This document shows positions 46,905-57,949 of a DNA stretch of 64,000 nt, piece after piece. Source of the DNA: Mikania micrantha (Eukaryota; Streptophyta; Magnoliopsida; Asterales; Asteraceae). Under the pieces are notes generated by a model. That model was not told the origin of the DNA. It worked only from the letters and a program-made list of their open reading frames with translations, and searched no databases. The position numbers and the translations under genes are program-made. Position 1 is the stretch's first letter. Every line of letters begins with the position of its first letter. Location of the stretch: NCBI GenBank assembly GCA_009363875.1, contig CM018680.1, forward strand, positions 60,872,700 to 60,936,699, in the 5' to 3' direction.

Positions 46905-47400
46905 GGATGGTAGGTAAGACGCTTACTTATCATTAACAACAATGTCATATGCGACTTAGTATGTGGTGGGACGGCGTCTGGGCGGGTCTTAGGCTCGACT
47001 CAGGGGTATGCCCTATATATAAGCATACCGAGTTGGATGATACATGTGGTGTTAATGAGATTAAGGTCGTTACCTAGGGGGAAACATGAATGCTTTTGGG
47101 TCAATAACATAAACTTTTAAACACGATGTTTGTTAAACTTATACTGAAACTAATACATACAAATGCTATACACTTGTAAACTTTGAAACAGTAAACTAAA
47201 GCTATGATGAAGAATGAATCGAATGGTAGGTAAAATGCTTAATTATCATTAATAGCAATGTCCTATGTGACTTAGTATGTGGTGAGACGGCGTCTGGGCG
47301 GGTCGTAGGCTCAACTCAGGGGTATGCCCTATATATAAGCTTACCGAGTTGGATGATACAGGTGTTGTTAATGAGGTTAAGGTTTTACCGAAGAGGTTTG
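46905..47400 (+). repeat. About 307-bp tandem duplication in LTR D
   Basis: The segment from GAATGGTAGGTAA through GACGGCGTCTGGGCGGGTC, GGGGTATGCCCTATATATAA and CCGAGTTGGATGATACA occurs twice, about 305-307 bp apart. LTR C has one copy of the same block. Confidence 0.85.
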
Positions 47401-47837
47401 CAAAAGCTATTTTACATATACTAAAACTACATGAACTCACCAACCATTATGTTGACTTTGTTTCTTACATGCTTTCTCAGGAGACGCATAGGAAAGGCTT
47501 AAGCTTTTGGACTGCATACTAGGATGCCAGTTAGCAGACCTAGTAGACTTTTGGAGAAGCACATATTTTGCTAAGGATACGAATCACTTTTGATATCTTG
47601 TATAGATACAAGATAGGAAACATATGATTCTTTTGTTAGGTTTACCGAGTTAAATTACTGAACATTGATATTGTAATTTAACTTTGTAATCCTAGATTAA
47701 TGGTTGATTGTGCTTTAGTTATTCTTAACATTGATGTTATGTAAACAATCTGATCATCACGATTATCACTCACGATATCGCGCCCCGAGAACCTTCCGCC
47801 CGACGGCGTTGGCGCCGGCTCGGGGTGTGACAACTGA

Positions 47838-48010
47838 CAATATCGATCACCTTAGGATCGAACTTATCAAAATCGACGAGTCTTAAAAATTGGTTAAAGG
47901 TACATCGATACTAATAGTATCGATGACCTTAACATTACCCAAGGTGTTATCGAACTAAATAATATCGACGGCATTCACTTTTGATCACTGATAGTATCAA
48001 TGTCGAAGGC
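47838..48010 (+). repeat. ATCGATACT/AGTATCGAT palindrome array, left part (in LTR F)
   Basis: Units such as CATCGATACTAATAGTATCG, TTATCGAACTAAATAATATC and TTGATCACTGATAGTATCAA are spaced 45-50 bp apart. The array resumes at 54433 on the other side of element E. Confidence 0.8.
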
Positions 48011-48412
48011 TGTGACACCTCGTAAATTTCAGGTCAGCAATTACTTTATTTTTATAATATTGTGTATTATTATTACATACGTGGAACTAGAGATATTAAT
48101 ATTTAGTGTGACACGTGGCACAACAGTCCAAACACACTGATAATTCGAGGAATTATTGTAAAACGCTCGCACGTGTCTTGAATAACGAACGTTAGTGAAT
48201 TAAACAAACCACAGTCCACTTGCACTACAATTAGGTTCTACGGAACCTAAAATAGTTAGAACAATGCTAATATGTCGAGAAACTATGATCATAATCGAGA
48301 AATGCGCAAAAATCGGTTTGAAACATCAAAACTGGGCTTATTGGGCTCCTCAGGGACCCATCGCGGTATGCTAAGGATGTGCGGGCAATTTGAATCCCGA
48401 AAACCATCACGG
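48011..48412 (+). repeat. Truncated 5' LTR of element E
   Basis: It matches 51556-51995 from TGTGACACCTCG onward, with scattered substitutions and a gap of about 35 bp after GCTAAGG. At 48412 it joins protease-coding sequence directly. Confidence 0.9.
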
Positions 48413-51400
48413 ACTGGAGATCGATCTGATGCCGGTAACTCTTGGGAGCTTCGACGTGGTGGATGGAATGGATTGCTTATCTGCTAATCAAGCCGAAATC
48501 GTGTGGAACGAGAAGATTTTCCGAATTACGTTGCCAAGTGGAAAGCGGATATTAATTCAAGGAGAACGGCATGGAATACCGTCAAACATCATGTCCTGCA
48601 TGAAAGCAAACAAGTACCTACAGAAAGGGTACACATCCATCTTAGCCCTTGTCACTGAACAACCGAAGAAGGATCGAGGACATCGCCTTCGTCCGTGACT
48701 ATCCTGAGGTCTTTCCTGACGATCTGCATGGACTACCACCAAAGCGACAAGTGGAGTTTCAGATAGATCTAACACCTGGAGCCGCACCAATAGCCAAAGC
48801 ACCATATCGATTGGCCCCTACCGAGATGCAAGAACTATCTAATCAACTGCAAGAGTTGTTAGGTAGAGGATTTATCTGACCAAGCTCCTCACCTAGGGGA
48901 GCGCCGGTCTTGTTTGTGAAAAAGAAGGACAAATCGTTCCGTATGTGCATAGACTACCGGGAGCTGAACAAGGTGACGATTAAGAATCGATACCCTTTAC
49001 CACGAATAGACGATCTGTTTGACCAACTGCAAGGGTCAAGCTATTATTCAAAGATCGTTTTAAGATCCGGTTACCATAAACTCAGGATACAGGAAGAAGA
49101 CATACCGAAGACAGCCTTCAGAACACGGTACGGACATTACCAATTCTTAGTCATGCCCTTCGGACTGACCAACGCACCGGCCGTATTCATGGATCTCATG
49201 AATCGCGTATGCAAGCCGTATCTCGACAAATTTGTAATCATATTCATAGATGATATCCTGTTCTACTCCAAGACTCAGGATGCTGAACACCTAAGACTTG
49301 TTTTGGAACTGCTGAGGACGGAGCAATTGTACGCGGAATTTTCCAAATGCGATTTTTGGATTCGCAAAGTCCAGTTCCTTGGACACATAGTAAACGAACA
49401 AGGGATACATGTAGACCCAGCCGATATTGAGGCCATTAAGAACTGGGAAGCACCTAAGACTCCAACTGAGGTGCAACAATTCTTAGGATTGACAAGGTAC
49501 TATAGGCGGTTTATCGAGGGATTCTCGAAGATCGCGCAATCATTGACATTTCTTACGCATAAAGATAAGAAACTTGAATGGGGAGAAAAACAAGAAGCTG
49601 CTTTCAACTTACTGAAGTAGAAATTGTTGCAGTGCACCGATCCTATCCCTACCGGAGGGATGCGAAGATTTTGTAGTCTATTGCGATGCATCGAAACAAG
49701 GACTCAGTTGTGTGCTAATTCAACGCGAGGAGGTCATAGCTTATGCGTCTCGACAACTGAAAGTGCATGAGAAGAACTACACGACTCACGATTTGGAGCT
49801 AGGAGCCGTGGTGTTCGCACTGAAAATTTGGCGGCACTACCTGTATGACACCAAGTGCACCATATTCACGGATCATAAGAGTCTACAACACATCTTCGAC
49901 CAGAAGGAGCTGAACATGAGGCAACGCAGATGGGTCGAGCTGATAGGCAATTATGACTGTGCTATCAAATATTATCCCGGAAAGGCCAATGTAGTAGCCG
50001 ACGCTTTAAGTCGAAAAGAAACAACCAAGCGCGTCCGTGCACTACAACTCACTATCCACCAAGAACTACCAAATCAGATCCGAACCACACAACGGGAAGC
50101 TCTGAAAACTGAAAACCTCGCACAAGAATCCCTGCGAGGCATGGATAAACAGCTGGAAGTAAAGGCTGACGGAGCTTATTATCTTATAGAGCGAATTTGG
50201 ATTCCACACTACGGGGGATTGAGGAATGTAGTGATGGACAAAGCACATAAAAGTCGATATTCCGTACATCCAGGTTCTGAGAAGATGAACCACGACCTGC
50301 AGACGACTTACTGGTGGCCTAACATGAAGTCAGAGATCACGACTTATGTAAGCAAGTGTCTGACTTGCTCTAAGGTAAAGGTCGAATACCAGAAACCATC
50401 AGGACTATTACAACAACCCAAGATCCCAGTATGGAAATGGGAGCAGATTTCCATGGATTTCATCACAAAACTACCAAAGACGGCAAGTGGGTGCGACACC
50501 ATCTAGGTGATCGTGGACTGACTTAGGAAATCTGCGCACTTCCTACCGATTAAGGAAACTGACAAGTTGGATAGATTGACTCGAATCTATCTACAGGAAG
50601 TAGTTTCCAGACACGGAGTCCCAGTCTCCATAATATCTGATCGAGACAGCCAACTTACGCCACATTTTTGGAAGTCCTTGAATAAGACACTTGGGACAAG
50701 ATTGGATATGAGTACTGCCTATCACCCGCAAACGGATATGCAAAGTGAAAGGACTATCCAAACGCTAGAAGACATGCTAAGAGCATGCGTGATAGACTTT
50801 GGTAGCAGCTGGGAGACTCACCTACCTCTAGTTGAATTCTCCTACAATAAAAGTTACCACACCAGCATCAAGGCTGCACCATTTGAAACACTTTACGGGC
50901 ATAAGTGCTGATCACCTCTTTGTTGGGCAGAAGTTGGTGAAAGCCAACTGACAGGTCCCGAACTCGTGCACGAAACAACCGAGAAGATCGTGCAGATACG
51001 TAACAGAATGGCAGCAGCCCGGGATAGACAGAAGAGCTACGCCGACAAAAGGCGGAAGCCCTTGGAATTCCAAGTGGGAGACCGTGTACTTCTTAAGGTC
51101 TCACCCTGGAAGGGAGTAATCCGATTCGGAAAGCGGGGAAAGCTAAATCCTCGTTACATCGGACCATTCGAAATCACGAAACGTATTGGCCCCGTGGCCT
51201 ATGAGCTAAACTTACCGCAAGAGCTGAGTAGCGTACATAACGTATTCCATGTATCAAACCTCAAGAAGTGTTTATCGGATGAAACACTCGCGATTCCTTT
51301 AGAGGAAATTCAGATCGATGAGCAACTTCACTTCGTTGAGGAACCGGTGGAAATAATGGACCGGGAGATCAAAAAGCTCAAACTTAGTTGCATACCTATA

Positions 51401-51520
51401 GTTAAGGTGAAATGAAACTCACGGCGAGGATCGGAATACACCTGCGAACGAGAGGAACAGATGAAAAAGAAATACCCTCAGCTGTTCACAAACCAGACTA
51501 GCACAAGCAACACGAACTGA
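48413..51520 (+). pseudogene. pol remnant of element E (chromovirus)
   Basis: The frame begins in the protease C-terminal half (GSFDVVDGMDCL), so DTG is deleted. RT follows (48700-49470; FIDD at 49243-49254, YRELNKVTIKNRYPLPRIDD). RNase H (49670-50040), integrase HHCC (50250-50365), a D,D,E core (MDF near 50455, SDRDS near 50638, DMQSE near 50736) and a GPF module (PRYIGPFEI) come next. The chromodomain-like tail ends at TGA 51518-51520. Stops: 48877-48879, 49618-49620, 50504-50506, near 50519, 50909-50911 and 51413-51415. All six can be explained by C-to-T or G-to-A changes. Frameshifts are near 48668 and 49627. In the DGQSE motif Gly is Met. It is closely related to element C pol. Confidence 0.94.
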
Positions 51521-51544
51521 ATTTCAGGACGAAATTCTAATTAA

Positions 51545-51555
51545 CTGGGGGATGA
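51545..51555 (+). other. Polypurine tract of element E
   Basis: CTGGGGGATGA immediately precedes the 3' LTR start TGTGACACC. Confidence 0.7.
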
Positions 51556-52302
51556 TGTGACACCTCGTAAATTCCAGGTCAGCAATTACTTTATTTTTAT
51601 AATAATGTGTATTATTATTACATGCGTGGCACTAGAGATATTAATATTTAGTGTGGCACGTGGCACAACAGTCCAAACACACCGATAATTCGAGGAATTA
51701 TCGTTAAACGCTCGCACGTGTCTTGAATAACGAACGTTGGTGAATTAAACAAACCACAGTCCACTTGCACTACAATTCTACAATTAGGTTCTAGGGAACC
51801 TAAAATAGTTAGAACAATGCTAATATGTCGAGAAACTATGATCGTAATCGAGAAATGTGCGAAAGTCGGTTCAAAACATCAAAATTGGACCTATTGGGTT
51901 CCTTATGGACCCATCGCGGTACGCTAAGGCCTTCTGAATGGAGCTTAGCGGTACACGAAGGATGGGCGGGCAATTTGAATACCGAAAACCGTTGCGGTAC
52001 GCTGAGCATCTACTTTTCCTCCTATAGCGGTACGCGATGAGTCCAACACGCAAAAATCTTGATTAAATCAAGACTAATCATTTCATAACCACCTTATAGC
52101 CCATATCTCGAGCTCCAGACCCTCTTGTTCGTCATAATCACCTGCAACTCATCTCTAGCACCCCTGGAAGCCATTGATGCACCTTAAGGAAGCTTGGAAT
52201 TGAAGAAGCTGAAGCCTTGGAGCTCCAAGAAGCCATTGAAGGCGCTTACCATCCTCCTCAACATCTTCAAGCTGCTGAGATCATCTCCTTAGCCACTTCC
52301 AG

Positions 52303-54086
52303 GTGATTTACAACGTGCTCCAGGCCATATCTTGTTGATTGGAAGCTCCAAGAAGGAAGATTTAAGTTCATAATGCTTGAAAACCACTCAAATACACACA
52401 TGCATTATGAATCACTCACATGCAATCACCCACACATCACATGCACGAAATTTCACCTTGTTAAATATGTGATTTCATGGTTTTATGATTGATTTGATGA
52501 AATATAAATGATCCATGATAAAGTTATTGAGATTTGTGATGTATTAGTGGTGATTATGATGAAATGGGTGTTTTTGGTCACATGCATGCACGATCCAAGT
52601 TGATTTACATGATTGTTGGTGATGGAAATGATATTATATATGATGTTTAATATGATTTGTAAAATCTAGAAGTGTTATTGTTGTCAAGAAATGACATTTT
52701 GTGATAGTTACTGAAAATAGTAACTTTGTTGTTACAAAATGGGAAAGGATGATGAGATTGCATCATGCATGTGTTTAGAGATATGATTGATGATGATTTG
52801 GAACTAATAGGATGATTATTGGTGCATTTGGGTTGATAGAAATTTTAAAAGTTGTGATTAATACCATTGTTTCTAAAAATAGTAATTTTTTAGTTACAAA
52901 TGGCTAAGGAGTGATGAACTTGATGTTATAGTATGTTTGGCATGATTACATGGACTTAACATGATGATATTAGGCATTTTGATTTCCTTTGAATGATTGA
53001 AATATTAGCATTTGTTACAAGTTACTATAAATAGTAACTTTATTTTACTAAATCAGTAAATGACAATGTGTTGACTAGAACGAGTTTGATCAAATGGTTA
53101 TTTGAGATTAGAATATTGATATTATGGGGAGATTGGTAGATAGACTTATTGAAACACGCTTGTTTTTGCATCTTACTAAAAATAGTAACTTTTAAACATA
53201 AAACGTGCTTAATCGTCTAAGTGTGACTATGTGCTATGTGATAACATGCTCAATTAGTTTACTATGCATATTAGGATAAACGAAAAGTAGATTCTTGCAT
53301 GACTCGCTTAATATGGAAACTTTCTTAAAATAGGAACTACCTCACAGATGCGACTTTGGTGCTCACACACATCAGAAGACACTAAAATGCACGTTACACG
53401 ATCACTCGAACTAAAAACGTCACCAACGGGTCGTTAGGCCAAACACGGTCAACACGGTCAAACACGGTCAACGCGACCCACATAACAACTTAGAGTTGTT
53501 TGGACACGAACACGGTCCTGTGAGACCCACACGTATGTGAACACAAACTCATAACACCTATGTGATATAGGTAACCGCTAGCAGGCGCATTACTCCGTTC
53601 ACTTGACAAACACGCTTTACGAAACTCATGTGAGTTTACAGTCCCACTTTTACTCTTTAACTGCTTTTGCTAAACTTTTGGGGCGAAAGTACAATGCAAC
53701 TGTTTTAGATATATGACTGGTATGTTGTAAAACTATTTTGAGTGGAACTATTATAGCATTAAGCCCTCACATATCCTTACCGTTAGTTGTGTAACAAACG
53801 AGTCGTTAATACGTAGTACTACTGGGTTTGACTAGCCCCACTCGGCAACAATGTTGACTGGAGGTCATAACGAGTGTAATATCGATGCTGATTACCGGGT
53901 TCAGCGATGACCTGGGGAGGCAAAGGAAACAGTCGAGTTTCGGTAAGATGAACTGACACACTCACATATCGTAGATCCAACAAACAACTTAACATACCCG
54001 GTATATGTCTGTCTAATGTTTTATTACTGTCTAAACCTGTGAACTTACCAACTTTATAGTTGACCCGTTTTCGCATGTATTCTCAG
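52303..54086 (+). other. Putative LTR leader intron (family E)
   Basis: Donor-like CCAG|GTGATT and acceptor TATTCTCAG|G, 1,784 nt. GAACTTACC (54041-54049) lies 37 nt before the acceptor, as in the other families. Pairing with the donor block is weak here, as expected of a decayed copy. Confidence 0.4.
52690..53190 (+). repeat. Degenerate 150-bp repeats with AGTTACT/AGTAACT palindrome
   Basis: The core ACTAAAAATAGTAACTTT recurs near 52707, 52875, 53023 and 53170, with spacings of about 168, 148 and 147 bp. ATGAT- and CATG-rich filler lies between. AGTTACT...AGTAACT can form a small stem. Confidence 0.75.
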
Positions 54087-54432
54087 GTAACTGATGGCAC
54101 AAGCTAGGACACTTTGGAGGATACACAAGAAGAGTCTCATGCATTTAGACTCTCGTCCTAGGCTTATGTTTTGGTTCATGTCTTTTAAAACAATATTGTT
54201 TTCGTAGTGTCTGATACAATTTACTTTTCCGCTATAACCGTTAATTTATATTTCCGATGTTTGACATTTTAACTTTTCCGCTGTGTATTATTGAAACTTG
54301 TGTTATTTACAAAACTGTATGTTTGTGTAACTCATATAGAGTCGTTTTATACGACCAAGAGCTGTGATCCTGGCCATGTCACACCCGCACGGTCTGACAT
54401 TGGACGTGAGAATTTAGGGGTGTGACAAAGGC

Positions 54433-54600
54433 CATGCAAAATTGGCCAAATGTCCAGTCGTCAACATTAGCAATAGCGAAGGAACTATGTTCGAAGCTCT
54501 CTACAACTAACCAAGCACCATCGATACTACTAGTATCGATGGCCCTTATGCTGAAAAGACTGTGTTAACGGAAATTAGTAATATTGATGGTGTGAACTTA
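54433..54600 (+). repeat. ATCGATACT/AGTATCGAT palindrome array, right part
   Basis: Contains CATCGATACTACTAGTATCG and the weaker TTAGTAATATTGATGG. Continuation of 47838-48010 before element E was inserted. Confidence 0.7.
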
Positions 54601-54963
54601 ACTAAATTTGGAACGAGGTTAATCGGGGAACCCAAGGTGTGTACATGCATGCACGCCAATACTACCACTTTTTCGAATAATACCATTAGGGCAAAAAGAT
54701 AACACACATACTACTTATTAAACTTGAAACTTGAAACTGTAGCCTTGTGTACATATGAGGTTAACAACTTGTAACATTTTAGACATAAACATCTTTTACA
54801 ATAAACCCACGTGGTATCACATTGAGTGCATTCGAGGCAGATCCATGAGACAACACATATAGCATATAACTCATAGGAGTTTGTCTATACATCGTAATAG
54901 GATCTGAGTCAGATCATAACGCTTAAACTACATTGTCAGAACGTTATTCGCCCGTATAGATAG

Positions 54964-55414
54964 GTGAGTTCTCATAGCCTCTTTTTCTCTTTTTGTTTTC
55001 AATCTCGAGGTGAAACATGTATGATATTATCACGATATTGTCACATTATGATCATTTTACACAACACTTATGAACTTTATAACATTATGATGAATGTCGC
55101 TAGACTTACATTGATCCGAACTTATTATGGTAAACAATGATAGATATTGGTCTGGCCTGTCATCGATTGAGTTGACTTCGGTCCTCCGCGGTGATTGTTT
55201 GCTATTTCAGCATTATTAGGAATGATAAACATGGTTAGAACATATTGAGAGCACATTGGTCTGCTTTTTAGTGAATTCATACATAATGTTATTCTGTTAA
55301 AAGTTCACAAGTACATTATTTACATTCTTATAACTATTTCTGTGTGCGTGAAAACCTATCATTTGTTCACCTACTACTTTTGTAGTTGACACTTGTTTTT
55401 ATACATGTTTCAAG
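54964..55414 (+). other. Putative LTR leader intron (family F)
   Basis: Donor ATAG|GTGAGTTCTCA and acceptor-like CATGTTTCAAG, 451 nt. The pre-acceptor block is TTGTTCACC (55363-55371), 43 nt before the acceptor, and no longer pairs fully with the donor block. This region is short because it lacks the tandem arrays seen in families B-E. Confidence 0.4.
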
Positions 55415-55709
55415 AAATGAAGCAAAGTAGGGAAGGATAGCTCTAGAGACTTTTGGATATAATCATATAGGATCTTAGACTTAACTAATTTAACTAGATC
55501 TACCGAAGACTAGGATTTAGTTAACTTAGCTACATCTTTTGTGTATCTTTTGTATATGATTCATGATGAACATGATTTTTATGTAATTTATTTGAATGCT
55601 TTAAATAATATGTGATGATACAATATAGTTGCCCATGAGCTAATGAACAATATGCACATTTCTCGTGACATCCCGATGATTTTATCATCGGTCAGGGTGT
55701 TACATATTT

Positions 55710-56418
55710 TATTTGACATATCTAAATTATGAGTTTATTTGAATAATGTAATGTTCATGCTTTTTAATAAATAACTTTTTGTTACTAGATATATACACAC
55801 ACAGATAACATATTATTTTTTAATACATATAATACGTGAGATTTTTACCTAGTATAACAATATATAAAATAAAAGAAATAGTTATAATTTAGTTTTCATC
55901 ATATATCACCTAAATAAGAAAAAATAAACGAATACTCTAATAATTATTGTAAAAAGGAAAATTGGTGGTGATATGTGAAAATTGAAAGACAACTAAAAAA
56001 AATCGGAGGGACAATCTAGTAATTAAACTTTGGTGGCCTCATCATATTACCAAAACTAAAAAATAAATAAATAAAATAAAATAATAACTATTTTCAATGT
56101 TACGTAATAAGATCCTCTTCCATTATTATCGATCTATTTATATAATACAAATTGTCAATAAAAGTTGTTATCATGCCAACATTTCATTACAAGTGTCAAA
56201 ACTCACAAGTCATATTTCCTTGTGATAAAAAGCCAACTGCATACGTCATATGCTAAACAAAAGAAAATCCATTCATCAAGGATTTCAAACAAAGTTCATT
56301 TCATATCTTGTTACTAAATACTCATATTTCCTCTAATCAACACTTAAAAACAGCTTGTATGTAATTTTGATGGTTACTACCATTGAAGCAATCAAATAGG
56401 GAAGTGTTAAAAAGTTTA
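55710..56418. other. AT-rich spacer, no feature seen
   Basis: Nothing recognisable. Confidence 0.45.
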
Positions 56419-56755
56419 ATGGCTGATAGGGAGTTAGCAAAGGAACCAATCGAAGAACAAGCTGATTAGTAAAAAGGGTTAACAAGAAGATGTATAATTT
56501 AAATGTACGAAAGATTTGTTGTTAACTTTAGTGTAATCAAATTATTTCATGTAAAGTTACTTAAAACTATATAGAAATCAAATTATTTCATGGCTGATAG
56601 GGAGTTAGCAAAGGAACCCATCGAAGAACAAGCTGATTGGTTAAAAGGGTTAAAAGGAAGATGTATAAATGTATAATTTAAATGTACGAAAGATTTGTTT
56701 TTTTTAGTGTAATCAAATTATTTCATGTAAAGTTACTTAAAACTATATAGAAATC
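56419..56755 (+). repeat. 171-bp tandem duplication with a small ORF
   Basis: Two copies begin ATGGCTGATAGGGAGTTAGC at 56419 and 56590 and share TTTAAATGTACGAAAGATTT and TTATTTCATGTAAAGTTACT. Copy 2 has a 28-codon frame (56590-56676; MADRELAKEPIEEQADWLKG, then GRCINV). In copy 1 the frame stops after EEQAD at 56467-56469, where copy 2 has TGG. No family recognised. It may be a duplicated exon fragment or chance. Confidence 0.7.
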
Positions 56756-56760
56756 CGTTT

Positions 56761-57900
56761 GAATACGAATATGACTTAGAAGGTCTGGGTTACACACTCC
56801 TACGAGACTAACAAGATTTCTGCGCTAAGGAACCTTGGGGTTTAAAGGGCGACGACATGATGTATGATTAAGTGGAAACACCTCTGGTGTTGTCTAAAGG
56901 GCTTTAGCGCATGGTTAGGCTCTTGCTACTTGTGATTATTTTGATTTTCATGATTAAAAGAGTTTAAAACTTGCTTCTGGCATGTATAGTTGCTTGCTCT
57001 AATGATAAATAGGAACCGATTTCTAGTAGGAACTTACGCTTGGTATGAATTAACCGTGAAAAGGAAATGATTGTTAATAGGAAATGATCACTGGTAGTAG
57101 TAACACATTGTTTGTAGGAACCAATATAATTGTTGAAAGAAACTGATCATCAGTATGAAATCAACAAACAACTAATAGTCAGTTAATACTGATTCAAGTC
57201 ATTTATCAGAACTAGTAACTTACTATCAGCCTATCATAGATTTTCTACTTATGGTAATCGAATTACCTACCAACCATCCTAATTTTATCATTGACACTCT
57301 ATCATAAAGTACTATGAAGTTTCAATTAAACATGGTTCTCTAAATATTAAAAAGAAAAAAGAAAAAGAAAAAGTATTGGGCTATTTTTAGTAGAAATGTT
57401 TCTATCAGAAACCCTCTCCTTTTCTTTTGATTTTGAATTATCCAATTAACATTTAGAGCGTAGTAGTACATCAAAATACTTATATCCAATAAAGATTAAA
57501 CATGATTCACAATTATTGTCCATGACCCCAAATACTACAAAACCTATGACATTCATCAAGAACACGACTCATGAGCAAGGGTTTTTTTCTACTCAAAACA
57601 CTTCGTACACTTCTCATTTAAATTAATTCTATTTTAAAAGTATTCTCAATAAAAAAAAAAAGAAAGATAATTTTATCTTATTCTTATTATCAAATTACCT
57701 GAAACTAGTCTAATTATGTTCAGGTTTAAACCTGACAGGCTGACACCTTTTACCTAAAGCATAATACATCTATCAAATGTGTTAGTTTCACCTTAACAAA
57801 TTCCTTTTCTTCCCCAAAAAGACTCAGTTATTTTTCCTTGGGGTTCTGTTCCATATTTCATATAGATAGAAGTATTTTACTATTATTATATGTTAAATGA
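56761..57900. other. Spacer, no feature seen
   Basis: No gene or repeat could be supported. Confidence 0.4.
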
Positions 57901-57949
57901 GACCAAAAAGACGAAATGGAAATCAAAATTATAGATTTTAATAGAGGAG

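Larger units (their letters stand above)
45754..47480 (+). other. Putative LTR leader intron (family D)
   Basis: Donor ACAAG|GTGAGTTCAT and acceptor GCTTTCTCAG|G, 1,727 nt. The block GGTGAGTTCAT (45753-45763) is the perfect 11-nt reverse complement of ATGAACTCACC (47431-47441), which lies 39 nt before the acceptor end. Three kinds of internal repeats lie between. Confidence 0.55.
43327..47832 (+). mobile_element. Solo LTR (family D, sister of element C LTR)
   Basis: A 4,506-bp LTR starting TGTAACATCTGTGCC and ending GGCTCGGGGTGTGACA, with TSD ACTGA at 43322-43326 and 47833-47837. Collinear with the LTR of element C: U3 block (ACGATTCGAACGAATACGCGC), TATA, hexamer cluster, GGCCCA segment, donor AAG|GTGAGTTCAT, GACGGCGTCTGGGCGGGTC block, and the CCGCCCGACGG end. 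No internal region remains. Confidence 0.93.
48011..54427 (+). mobile_element. Gypsy element E, internally deleted
   Basis: A truncated 5' LTR (48011-48412), a pol remnant and a complete 3' LTR (51556-54427), flanked by TSD AAGGC at 48006-48010 and 54428-54432. Most of the 5' LTR, the PBS, gag and the protease active site are gone. Coding damage and LTR divergence make it clearly older than element C. Confidence 0.93.
51556..54427 (+). repeat. 3' LTR of element E
   Basis: A 2,872-bp LTR from TGTGACACCTCG to AGGGGTGTGACA. It contains GCGGTACGC words (51910-52035), four degenerate 150-bp repeats (52690-53190), an ACACGGTCA microrepeat near 53440, and a putative leader intron. Confidence 0.92.
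41340..55704 (+). mobile_element. Solo LTR (family F) holding three nested insertions
   Basis: It begins TGTAACCACTCTG (41340) and ends CAGGGTGTTACA (55704), flanked by TATTT at 41335-41339 and 55705-55709. After removing the hAT MITE (41625-42362), solo LTR D (43327-47832) and element E (48011-54427) with one TSD each, about 2.69 kb of LTR remain. It has a TATA-like CTATAAAAG (42932-42940), CTCTCT-rich leader and the donor/acceptor layout at 54964-55414. No coding region of its own is left. TATTT is a weak TSD in AT-rich DNA, but the TG/CA ends and LTR-like content agree. Confidence 0.75.

Noticed and set aside
53819..54076. 85-residue minus frame
   Set aside because: Antisense within the 3' LTR of element E, no domain or conserved context.
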